NCBI GenBank assembly: GCA_964598535.1
Contig: CAZRCI010000027.1
Span: 3,783 to 67,782 of the forward strand
Direction: 5' to 3'
DNA: 64,000 bases
Origin: JALHMI01 sp964598535
GTDB taxonomy: Bacteria > Planctomycetota > Planctomycetia > Pirellulales > PALSA-1355
Shown: positions 1-7,532 of the stretch, piece after piece
Numbering within the stretch: the first letter of the stretch is position 1
Layout of the letters: each line of letters begins with the position of its first letter
Translations under genes and position numbers: made by a program
The notes under the pieces: model-generated
Database searches by the model: none
What the model was told of the DNA's origin: nothing
Seen by the model: the letters and a program-made list of their open reading frames with translations, nothing else

Positions 1-485
1 GGAAAGATGCTTGCCAACCGCGTTTGGCTGCCCTCGATCATGTTCCGCGGCAAGATGATCGCCGGCCCCCGGCAGTAAGCGGCCGCCCCCTCTTCACCGC
101 CCGTCGTCTTCACCAACAAGATCACGCCCGGCAACGGCAGCTTCCACGGCGCGATCTTCCGGGCCAAGTCTTCCACCAGCGGCCGCAGCGCCGCGATGTC
201 GCGCTCCGTCCAGGGAAGCACATGCTGCGCCAGAAACGTCACGAACTGTTCTTCGCTCACGGGCTGCGGCGTGCGCGTTCGCACCTGCAAATCGAACGGG
301 CTGAGCTGTTGTATATAGTCATCTCGCACGCGCAGCGCGGCGGCGCCTTCGGCCACGTCGGCGAATCGCACGACCGTTCCCTCGGCGATTGGCAACTCGA
401 CCGCGGCGCGCGCGCTCCTGTCGGCTTGCACGGCCATGTGGGCCAAAAGCAACCAGCCGGTCAACGTAAATAGGCGGATCAACAT
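1..485 (-). CDS. Secreted hypothetical protein, 3' end cut by window edge
   Basis: Reading the minus strand from an ATG at 485 gives an open frame of 161 codons that runs off the left edge. It starts with a hydrophobic signal peptide (MLIRLFTLTGWLLLAHMAVQA) and continues with a soluble region containing a helical stretch (VTFLAQHVLPW). A GGAAG element lies about 8 nt upstream of the ATG. The visible end (GPAIILPRNMIEGS) resembles the stretch before the metal-binding helix of some uncharacterised peptidase-like proteins, but that helix would lie outside the window. Function is unknown. The competing plus-strand frame over the same bases is Arg/His-rich and is rejected as a shadow. Confidence 0.6.
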   Translation of the reverse strand, partial: MLIRLFTLTGWLLLAHMAVQADRSARAAVELPIAEGTVVRFADVAEGAAALRVRDDYIQQLSPFDLQVRTRTPQPVSEEQFVTFLAQHVLPWTERDIAALRPLVEDLARKIAPWKLPLPGVILLVKTTGGEEGAAAYCRGPAIILPRNMIEGSQTRLASIF

Positions 486-691
486 CGTTTTCTTCCAAGA
501 AGCACGGGGCGACCACGTTGTTCCATGAGCTTTAGCTTACACCCTCCATACGCCGGAAAGTACCGAGGGAGTCAACATCCTCCGGCTAGCTATCCCAACA
601 GGCCTTTGCTCGTTCCACGGGCAAGCCATAATAGAACGTAACCCGAAGCGGTTCTCGTCCGTACGTTTCATCGTTCAAGCCTGGAACCATC

Positions 692-805
692 ATGGCACGC
701 TGGCCGAAGCACACCTGGACTACGATCATCACCTACGGCATGATCTTCGGACTCTTTCCGCTTCTATGCGTGCTCGCCTGGGTCTGGGTTCGCCGTGGTT
801 TCTAA
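692..805 (+). CDS. Small single-pass membrane protein, 37 aa
   Basis: ATG at 692 opens a 37-codon frame ending TAA at 805. The peptide has a short cationic start (MARWPKHTW), then an uninterrupted hydrophobic segment of about 21 residues and a positive end (VRRGF). This is the usual shape of a bacterial single-pass membrane peptide. A GGAA lies about 5 nt upstream, which is a weak ribosome site. It ends 45 nt before the pyrophosphorylase gene and may share its transcript. No family is recognised. Confidence is moderate because short hydrophobic frames can arise by chance. Confidence 0.45.
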   Translation: MARWPKHTWTTIITYGMIFGLFPLLCVLAWVWVRRGF

Positions 806-850
806 GGCTGTTTTCAACGCTCGACTCGTGATGCTCTGGAGGACTCCAGC

Positions 851-2260
851 GTGAATCATTCCAGGGCAGATCTCGAACGGCTGCTCACTCCGTTCGATCA
901 ACAACACGTGCTGGCCTTTTGGGACGAGCTCGATACCGCGGCCCGCCAGCAATTGGCCGCCGAACTCCAGCAGCTCGATCTTGCTCGGCTTCGTGACCTC
1001 TTTCGCGGAGGCGTGACCTGCGAAGACTGGGCCACCACCGCGGTCCGCTGCAGCACGCCTCCCGCACGCCGCCTCCGTGATCCGGATGCCGCCAGCGGCG
1101 CGGAACGGGCCAGCGCCGCCGGGCTCGAAGCGCTCTCTGCCGGCCATATCGGCGCCCTGATCGTCGCCGGCGGACAGGGGAGCCGTCTCGGCTTCGAGCA
1201 TCCTAAGGGCATGTACCCCGTCGGGCCGATCTCGGGCGTCTCGCTCTTTCAGATTCTGCTGGAAAAGATCGCCGCCCGGGCGCGCGTGGCCGGCATGCGC
1301 ATTCCGCTCTACCTGATGACGAGCCCCGCCACGCACGCCGAGACGCTCGACTACCTGCGCGCGAACGAGAACTTTGGCCTCGCCAGCGAGGACGTTCGCG
1401 TTTTCTGCCAGGGCACCATGCCAGCCGTCGACGCGACGACCGGCCGCTTGCTCTTGGCCGACAAGCATTGCCTGGCCCTCAGCCCCGACGGCCACGGCGG
1501 CACGCTTCGCGCGCTGTCCGCCGGCGGCTGCCTGGCGGACATGCGTGCTCGCGGCCTCCGGCAGCTCTTCTACTGCCAGATCGACAATCCGCTGGTCGAG
1601 ATGTGCGACCCCGCGTTTCTGGGCTATCACCTGCTCGCCGGTTCCGAAATGTCGACGGCCGTAGTGGCCAAGCGTCACTCCCGCGAAAAGGTGGGCAACG
1701 TCATTTCCGTCGACGGCCGGCTCCGCATTCTGGAATACAGCGACCTCAACCCACTTCCGGACGAGATCGTCGAACGTCGCGGTCCGGACAGCTCGCCGAT
1801 CTTCTGGGCCGGCAACACCGCGGTCCACGTGTTCGACGTGGCGTTTCTCGAGCGGATGGCCGCCAGCGGCGCCGCGTTGCCCTTTCATGTCGCCCGCAAG
1901 GCGGTAAGCCACGTCGATCCGTCCGGCCGGCGAATCGATCCCCGCGAGCCGAACGCCATCAAGTTCGAGCGGTTCATCTTCGATCTCTTGCCCGAAGCCC
2001 GGCAAAGCATCGTCGTCGAGGTCGACGCCCAGCGCACGTTCGCGCCGGTGAAGAACGCCCCGGGAGACTCCACCGACAGCCCCGAGACCGTGCAGGCACA
2101 GATGATAGCATTGCATGCCGATTGGCTGCGTCGGGCAGGCTGCGAAGTGGCCGAGGGTGTCACCGTCGAAATCAGTCCGCTCTTCGCGCAAAACGCGGAC
2201 GAAGTCGCGGCCCGCATTTCGCCGGGACTGACGGTGACGTCCCCGCGGTACTTCTGTTAG
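851..2260 (+). CDS. UDPGP-family uridylyltransferase (UDP-N-acetylhexosamine pyrophosphorylase type)
   Basis: This 469-residue cytoplasmic enzyme transfers UMP from UTP to a hexose 1-phosphate. The family signature LIVAGGQGSRLGFEHPKG lies at about residues 103-120, with GHGGTLRAL, YCQIDNPL, GNTAVHVF and AIKFERFIFDLL following in the order seen in eukaryotic-type UAP/UDPGP enzymes. The GTG start at 851 is supported by GGAGGA at 838-843 with 7-nt spacing. A ManC-type gene follows 121 bases later, so this small cluster makes activated sugars, probably for surface glycans. Substrate (GlcNAc-1-P, GalNAc-1-P or Glc-1-P) cannot be fixed from sequence alone. Confidence 0.88.
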   Translation: MNHSRADLERLLTPFDQQHVLAFWDELDTAARQQLAAELQQLDLARLRDLFRGGVTCEDWATTAVRCSTPPARRLRDPDAASGAERASAAGLEALSAGHIGALIVAGGQGSRLGFEHPKGMYPVGPISGVSLFQILLEKIAARARVAGMRIPLYLMTSPATHAETLDYLRANENFGLASEDVRVFCQGTMPAVDATTGRLLLADKHCLALSPDGHGGTLRALSAGGCLADMRARGLRQLFYCQIDNPLVEMCDPAFLGYHLLAGSEMSTAVVAKRHSREKVGNVISVDGRLRILEYSDLNPLPDEIVERRGPDSSPIFWAGNTAVHVFDVAFLERMAASGAALPFHVARKAVSHVDPSGRRIDPREPNAIKFERFIFDLLPEARQSIVVEVDAQRTFAPVKNAPGDSTDSPETVQAQMIALHADWLRRAGCEVAEGVTVEISPLFAQNADEVAARISPGLTVTSPRYFC

Positions 2261-2381
2261 CTTAAGCGACAGCAACTCGTTCCCGACGGAACGTTCGCGC
2301 CGGCAGCCTCGGACGGTTCGCCCAGAGGCCTCGCCGACAGCGCGCTTCAGCATCCCCCTGTACTCCACCCTCAAGACATTC

Positions 2382-3470
2382 ATGCTGCACGCGGTAATCA
2401 TGGCGGGCGGAAGCGGCACTCGATTTTGGCCCGAGAGTCGCGCCCTGCGTCCCAAGCAACTCCTTCAGCTCGTGGCCGAGCGGACGATGATTCAGTCGAC
2501 CGTCGACCGCATCGAGCGGCTCGTGCCCGCCGAGCGTTTGCTGATCGTCACCAGCGCCTCGCTGGTTGATGAAATCCGCGCGCAGCTTCCCGAGCTTCCG
2601 CCCGAAGCGATCCTGGGCGAACCCTGCCGCCGCGACACGGCGCCCTGCATCGGGCTGGCCGCGCTCGAGATCGTCCGCCGCGATCCCGAGGGCATCATGG
2701 CCGTGATGCCCTCGGACCATGTGATTTCTCCCTCCGACGCCTTCTGCGAGGGCATCGAGCTAGCTGCGCGGCTGGTGGAAGAGGCTCCCCAGCGGATCGT
2801 CACCTTTGGCATCCGCCCCACCTACCCGGCCGAATCGTTCGGATACATCGAGCGGGGGGAACCGCTCGCCGCCGCGTCGTCCGCCGGCCAATCAGCCATC
2901 TATCGCGTCCGCCAGTTTCGCGAAAAGCCCAAGGCCGACGTCGCTCGTCAATACCTCGAAGCCGGCACGTTCTACTGGAATTCCGGCATCTTCATCTGGA
3001 AGGCCCAAACCATTCTCGCCGCGCTCGACGAGCGTCAGCCGGAGATGATGCGGCATCTGCGCGCGATCTCGGCCGCGGCCGGCACGCCCGACTTTGCCGC
3101 CACGCTGGAGCGCGAGTTCACGGCCATCCGCGGCATCTCGATCGACTACGCCGTGATGGAGCACGCGACCGACGTCGCGGTCGTCGAAGCTCCGTTCGGC
3201 TGGGACGACGTCGGCAGTTGGCAAGCCATCGCCCGGCTGCAAGGCCAGGACGCCGAAGGCAACACGATCTCGGCCCAACATCTGGGCCTGCGCACCAAGG
3301 GCACGATTGTTCGCGGTCCCGACGGCCACTTGATCGTGACGCTCGGCGTCGAAGATCTGATCGTCGTCCACACGCCCGACGCCACGCTGGTCGCCAAGAA
3401 ACACGACGAGGAAGCGATTAGAGAATTGGTGAAGTTGATCGCCGAGCGAGGCTGGCAACACTACCTGTAA
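2382..3470 (+). CDS. manC: Mannose-1-phosphate guanylyltransferase
   Basis: 362-residue nucleotidyltransferase making GDP-mannose from GTP and mannose 1-phosphate. The pyrophosphorylase motif MAGGSGTRFWPESR is at residues 7-20; EAILGEPCRRDTAP, MPSDHVI and FREKP follow, and YWNSGIFIWK is typical of the family. At this length it has the transferase domain only and lacks the C-terminal phosphomannose isomerase domain of the bifunctional ManC/AlgA enzymes. No good Shine-Dalgarno is visible before ATG 2382. It lies between the UDPGP enzyme and the Tat-exported hydrolase (gap of 20 bases), all in one direction. Confidence 0.92.
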   Translation: MLHAVIMAGGSGTRFWPESRALRPKQLLQLVAERTMIQSTVDRIERLVPAERLLIVTSASLVDEIRAQLPELPPEAILGEPCRRDTAPCIGLAALEIVRRDPEGIMAVMPSDHVISPSDAFCEGIELAARLVEEAPQRIVTFGIRPTYPAESFGYIERGEPLAAASSAGQSAIYRVRQFREKPKADVARQYLEAGTFYWNSGIFIWKAQTILAALDERQPEMMRHLRAISAAAGTPDFAATLEREFTAIRGISIDYAVMEHATDVAVVEAPFGWDDVGSWQAIARLQGQDAEGNTISAQHLGLRTKGTIVRGPDGHLIVTLGVEDLIVVHTPDATLVAKKHDEEAIRELVKLIAERGWQHYL

Positions 3471-3490
3471 CGAGATCCGGTGGGAGTACC

Positions 3491-4522
3491 ATGACGATGA
3501 ACCGCCGCAGCTTCACGGCCGCCGTCTTTGCCGCTTTCGCCTGGCGTCAGGCCAAGCTCCACGCCCAGGATCCAAATCCCCAGCCCTCGCTAGGCCATTG
3601 GAACGCCGTCAGCCCCACGCTCGGCGGCCGGCAGTTCTGGGCCGATGAGCTTTTCTTCCACGACTGGCACATTCAGCGCAACGTCTTCACGGGCCACTAT
3701 CGCCTGCTCGACGGCTACAACCTGCGACACGCCTGGGGCACGTTCGACGATTGCCGCAACAAGCTCGTCGAGATCCGCGAGCGCCGCAATCTGCCCCCCA
3801 TGCAGGGCCGCGCGGTCGTCGTGCTCCACGGCCTCTTCCGCACACCCTCGGCGATGTACAAACTCTGCCGCTACTTGGCCGAAGAGGGACGCTATACCGT
3901 CTTCAACGTCAGTTATCCCACCACGCGCGGCAGCGTCGGCGATCATGCCCGCGCGCTCGACTCGATCATCGATCACCTCGATGGCATCGAAGAGATCAAT
4001 TTCGTCGGCCACAGCCTCGGAAATCTCGTGGTCCGCCATTACCTGGCCGATCAATCGCAACCCGAGGTCGGCATCAAACCCGATCCGCGCATCAAACGCA
4101 TGGTCATGCTCGGTCCGCCCAACCAGGGCGCCGAGATCGCTGAAGCGCTCGACCGCGTGGGCCTGTTCCACGTGGTCGCCGGCTCCTCAGGCACGCAACT
4201 AGCTCACGACTGGGAACAACTGCATGCCCGGCTGGCCATTCCCCAGTTCGAGTTCGGCATCATCGCCGGCGGTCGGGGCAGCGAAAGGGGCTTCAACCCC
4301 TGGCTCTCGGGCGACGACGATCTGGTAGTCAGCGTGACCGACACCAAGCTCCCGGGGGCTGCCGACTTCGCCGTGCTCCCCGTGTTGCACTCGTTTATGA
4401 TGAACGACGCGGCCGTCATGGAGCAAACGCTACGGTTTCTGGATCGTGGCTACTTCACCACGCCCGAGGCGCGCCGCCCGATCCCACGCGACGCGACCGA
4501 GCTCGCCCGCCGCCGGCCATAA
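3491..4522 (+). CDS. Alpha/beta hydrolase with twin-arginine-like signal
   Basis: 343 residues. The N-terminus MTMNRRSFTAAVFAAFAW has an RRSF twin-arginine-like motif and a hydrophobic stretch, then a likely cleavage after HAQ, so export by Tat is probable. VVLHGLFRTPSAMYKL (about 110-125) forms the oxyanion region and GHSLG at 173-177 the nucleophile elbow (Ser175), as in triacylglycerol-lipase-like hydrolases; catalytic His is probably in LPVLHSFMM. Start could equally be the ATG at 3497. It follows manC by 20 bases and is probably co-transcribed. Substrate unknown, lipid or ester. Confidence 0.8.
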   Translation: MTMNRRSFTAAVFAAFAWRQAKLHAQDPNPQPSLGHWNAVSPTLGGRQFWADELFFHDWHIQRNVFTGHYRLLDGYNLRHAWGTFDDCRNKLVEIRERRNLPPMQGRAVVVLHGLFRTPSAMYKLCRYLAEEGRYTVFNVSYPTTRGSVGDHARALDSIIDHLDGIEEINFVGHSLGNLVVRHYLADQSQPEVGIKPDPRIKRMVMLGPPNQGAEIAEALDRVGLFHVVAGSSGTQLAHDWEQLHARLAIPQFEFGIIAGGRGSERGFNPWLSGDDDLVVSVTDTKLPGAADFAVLPVLHSFMMNDAAVMEQTLRFLDRGYFTTPEARRPIPRDATELARRRP

Positions 4523-4571
4523 TCTCCGTCCCCCAACATATTGACTCTTTCGAGTTTGCCCGCTTCCGGCC

Positions 4572-5390
4572 ATGCCTAAAGACTTCGCGGCAATCGCCGA
4601 CGACTACGCGTTCTTCATGACGCATGCCACCGAGGCCGCGAGCGACGCCGCGGCCTACGCCCAGAAGTTGTCGGGCTTTGCCGCGCAGCGGGCGGCCATC
4701 CGTATGCTCGACTTCGGCTGCGGCTCGGGCGAGTTCACCGAGCGGTTGCTGAAACTCCTCGCCTGGCCGCCCGAACGGCTCGCGCTGCATCTGGTCGAAC
4801 CGGTTGCCCAGCAACGAGAGACCGCGGCCAGACGCTTGGCAAACTACGCTCGGCATTCGGCTGCCGGCGCGGCGCCGATCGTCGCGAGCGGCGTGCCGCC
4901 CCTGCCCTCGGAGGCACCCGCTGCGCAGGACACGGACAAGGGAGAGCAGGCCCAGCCGTTCGACATCGTGCTGTCGAATCACGCGTTGTACTACGTGGAC
5001 GACCTGGCCGACACGCTCGCCAAACTGGTGGGTCTCGTCGCGCCCGGGGGCAAGCTGCTCATCGCGATCGCGGGCTGGGACAACACGCTACTCGAACTGT
5101 GGCGCCACGGCTTCGGCCTGCTGGGCCGGCCGGTTCCCTACTACACGGCCGAAGACGTTCGCGCCGAGTTCGCAAGGCTCGGCGTTCCGTTCCAAGTCCG
5201 CCCATCGCACTACGAGCTTCGCTTCGCGGACAGCGAGCTCAACCGGCTGCGCATCCTACGTTTTCTGTTTGCGGAGCACCTGGACGAACTTCCGCGCGTC
5301 GAGCTGCTGGCGTTCTTCGATCGCTATGCCGCGGGCGGCGAAATCGCGATTCGCACCTGGAGCGAGCATCTCGTCGGCGGAATTGCCTGA
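4572..5390 (+). CDS. Class I SAM-dependent methyltransferase
   Basis: 272 residues. Motif I is MLDFGCGSGEFTERLL (45-60), followed by the acidic loop LHLVEP. FDIVLSNHALYYVDD is the post-motif region and APGGKLLIAIAG motif III, giving a Rossmann methyltransferase of the Methyltransf_11/25 type. There is an unusually long Ala/Pro/Arg insertion between motifs I and II. No partner identifies the substrate. It starts 49 bases after the hydrolase gene and is followed by an R1 repeat. Confidence 0.8.
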   Translation: MPKDFAAIADDYAFFMTHATEAASDAAAYAQKLSGFAAQRAAIRMLDFGCGSGEFTERLLKLLAWPPERLALHLVEPVAQQRETAARRLANYARHSAAGAAPIVASGVPPLPSEAPAAQDTDKGEQAQPFDIVLSNHALYYVDDLADTLAKLVGLVAPGGKLLIAIAGWDNTLLELWRHGFGLLGRPVPYYTAEDVRAEFARLGVPFQVRPSHYELRFADSELNRLRILRFLFAEHLDELPRVELLAFFDRYAAGGEIAIRTWSEHLVGGIA

Positions 5391-5520
5391 CGAGCGCTGC
5401 GTTTCGTCGAAGGACAAGAACGGCGGTTTCCGCAAAGCTTCCTTGGACAAACAGCGGCGCCAAAACCCAAAAATCAAGCAGTAACGCAGCACGAGCATTC
5501 GCTCGACTAGTGCTGCGTCA

Positions 5521-5645
5521 CACCCAAGAATTGGGATGACGCAGCACGACCGCCGAACACGCAAGTGGTTCGGCGGCAAGCAAATACCTGGTGTTCCGCT
5601 GATTGACTTCAACTCCAAATTTTAAGTGTGACGGAACACTAGTGC
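5521..5645. repeat. Dispersed intergenic repeat R1, copy a
   Basis: Shares with the other R1 copies the order GGGATGACG, then CCGAACACGCAAGTGGTTCGG (a hairpin with 7-9 bp arms) and CAAGCAA. The 3' part differs: GACTTCAACTCC followed by GTGTGACGGAACACTAG instead of the usual third hairpin. An outer inverted repeat GTGCTGCGTCA (5511-5521) / TGACGCAGCAC (5537-5547) flanks CCCAAGAATTGGG. The CTA at 5639-5641 is the stop codon (minus strand) of the broken J-like tail. A second copy of GCTGATTGACTTCAACTCCA lies near 56688-56707, downstream of the prfA stop. Confidence 0.6.
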
Positions 5646-6301
5646 CTCGTCTGAACAACGGCAACTTCAACGCCATCGACAACCTGAACCACCCGAAAAT
5701 TGATTCGCCCTTTACGATCGACTTCCTTGCCGAGATCCTCAATCTTTGCGAGCTCGTCACGACAGTCCTGAAGAACCGTTAGCCGGTTCTGAGTTTCCAC
5801 AGCTTCGGCTTCGACCACCCGAAGCTGCTCCCGAAACCTTTCACGATCTGCCGGCTTGGTCGATGTTTTCGGTGAGGCGTTCACATAGGCCTTGAGAGCC
5901 GCCACGCGTTGATCCGCCAACTTCGACTCGTGAAGGCAAGCCTTGATGGTTTGAGCCAACTTGCCTCTCAATAATTGGATACCGCTGGCCGTCCAGGAAT
6001 AAAGCACGCCATCGTGATCTTGAATCTGCGGTTTGATGCGAACGTACAATTCCTCCGTGCCGTGCAGAGAAAGTTCGACGCCCACACGCGGAACTTCAGC
6101 CCGAATGACCAGCCGGATCGGGCTGCCGAGTGTCTTCTAGCCACTATCGGGAATTCGCCTTACCAAGGGCACATTGCTCAACCCCGTTACCACGAGGCTC
6201 AACTTTCGGGGCCGAACATCGACCAACGGCTTGAATTTCACCTCGGCCTGGTTTCTCGTGAGGTCGATCGGCGGCGAAACGACCGGATGTGGCGGAGGCT
6301 C
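5639..6301 (-). pseudogene. Broken C-terminal part of the J-like protein
   Basis: From 6301 down to 5639 the minus strand is one frame of 221 codons, interrupted by a single TAG at 6139-6137 (codon 55) and closed by TAG at 5639. The first part reads EPPPHPVVSPPIDL...RRIPDSG, the second GSPIRLVIRAEVPRVGVELSL, then a charged helical region rich in Glu, Arg and Ala. It begins exactly where the upstream J-like gene stops, one base out of frame, so removing one base there would join the two. Read together they would make about 590 residues. Two lesions favour real decay over a sequencing error, though that is not excluded. Part two alone (165 codons) could still be translated from an internal start. 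Confidence 0.5.
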
Positions 6302-7412
6302 ACTTCGGCTGTTCGAGGTTTCCCCCAGCAGACGGTACGCGTGGCGGATTGCGAAATTGCGATTCGACCTGGTTATGAAAATCGCCGGAAACCTGATATT
6401 CGCGAACCAACATGTCGGCCGCGGTCAAGGCGATTCGCCTGGCTTCCGCCCAATGGCCGGAATCCGCTTGCCCGCACAGTTCGATTGCTAGTTGAAGCAA
6501 CACGTAACGCATCCACGGATGATTCTCCGCGATGGCGGCATCCAGAACCTGATTAGGAGAGATCTTGCCTTCGATCTGAAGCTTGTCTCGGGCTTGCCGC
6601 AATTGTTGTTGCGCTTGCCGCAATTGTTGTTGCGTGGGAATCGGATGACGGGTATCGGTGTTCGCCGCTGCGGGGCCATTCGCCGGCGACCGCATGGCAG
6701 ATGCCCGGCGCGATGCGGACGCCCGCGGCGAATCCAGCGTCGCCGGAACGTCCATCCGCGGGATATCCGCTGAGGTCGCAACCGCGTGATCAACCATCTC
6801 CAACGGTTCCTCCACCTCCAACGGTTCGTCCGAGGCCGGACCGTCCCCAACGAATGTGAAAGCGATCCCGGCCAGGATCAACAGCAGGCAGGCCAACGTA
6901 ACGGCTATTGGAGCGGCCCGGCGTCGCTGCCTCGTCTTTGGCAAACGGAGACTTTGCCTGTGCCAATCCGGACGTTTCTTCGAAGCCGAATCAAAATCAT
7001 CGAGCCCCGCGGTTTCAAGGCCCCCCAAGCCGGCTGGCTCGATCGCAAGTGCCAGGGAATCATCAAATGGCGCCGTGGAATCGTCAAATGTGGAATCGTC
7101 AAATGCTGAAGTCTCCACGGGCGGCGCAAGCGTCTGCCTATCAACCTCCGCTCGAAGCTGAGCGTCATATTCCGACTTTGCTTCGGGGTTGAGCAAACAG
7201 ACCTTCGCCCGCGAGATCTCGTTGAGAATCTTCTGGGAAAGTTCGGACTGGGGTCCAATCTTATAGCTCTGGATGTGCGCCATCTGGCGCTCGCCGGCGG
7301 CCTGGATGACCTCCCGGTCGGCCTCGAAGCGTTCTAACCCCAACAGCCGATAGTGATCCGGCGGCTGATGCTCCGGCCGAATCCCCAACCATTTATAATA
7401 CGGATCAAACAC
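6300..7412 (-). CDS. Planctomycete J-like domain membrane protein
   Basis: 370 residues from the GTG at 7412. The N-terminus FDPYYKWLGI...PPDHYRLLGL, followed by ILNEISRAKVCLLNPEAKSEYD, matches a DnaJ-like helical domain common at the N-terminus of planctomycete proteins; the canonical HPD tripeptide is absent. An acidic repeat region (FDDST) and one membrane segment (IAVTLACLLLILAGIAFTFV, about residues 172-191) follow, then QQLRQAQQQLRQAR and a helical C-terminus. Two DNA repeats are visible in the gene: about 20 nt twice at 6598-6637 and 15 nt twice near 7075-7106. It is divergent from the Hsp70 gene, so the two may work together. Start chosen because conservation begins at FDPYYK; the frame is open to 7541. 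Confidence 0.7.
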   Translation of the reverse strand: MFDPYYKWLGIRPEHQPPDHYRLLGLERFEADREVIQAAGERQMAHIQSYKIGPQSELSQKILNEISRAKVCLLNPEAKSEYDAQLRAEVDRQTLAPPVETSAFDDSTFDDSTAPFDDSLALAIEPAGLGGLETAGLDDFDSASKKRPDWHRQSLRLPKTRQRRRAAPIAVTLACLLLILAGIAFTFVGDGPASDEPLEVEEPLEMVDHAVATSADIPRMDVPATLDSPRASASRRASAMRSPANGPAAANTDTRHPIPTQQQLRQAQQQLRQARDKLQIEGKISPNQVLDAAIAENHPWMRYVLLQLAIELCGQADSGHWAEARRIALTAADMLVREYQVSGDFHNQVESQFRNPPRVPSAGGNLEQPK

Positions 7413-7532
7413 AACCTGGCATCCAGCGAGTGCGTGCCTCTCTGCCCTGCCCGAATGCCCTACGAGCACGTTATGATAGGTTCCCCCACAAGAGTCAGCA
7501 AGCAGGGGATTCCTAAAAGGAGACGCCTCGAA

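Noticed and set aside
24..473. 149-codon plus-strand frame at the left edge
   Set aside because: Arg/His-rich composition and complementary to a minus-strand frame with a signal peptide; a shadow.
764..2455. 563-codon minus-strand frame opposite the UDPGP gene
   Set aside because: Arises from high-GC antisense of a gene with clear pyrophosphorylase motifs; no family content.
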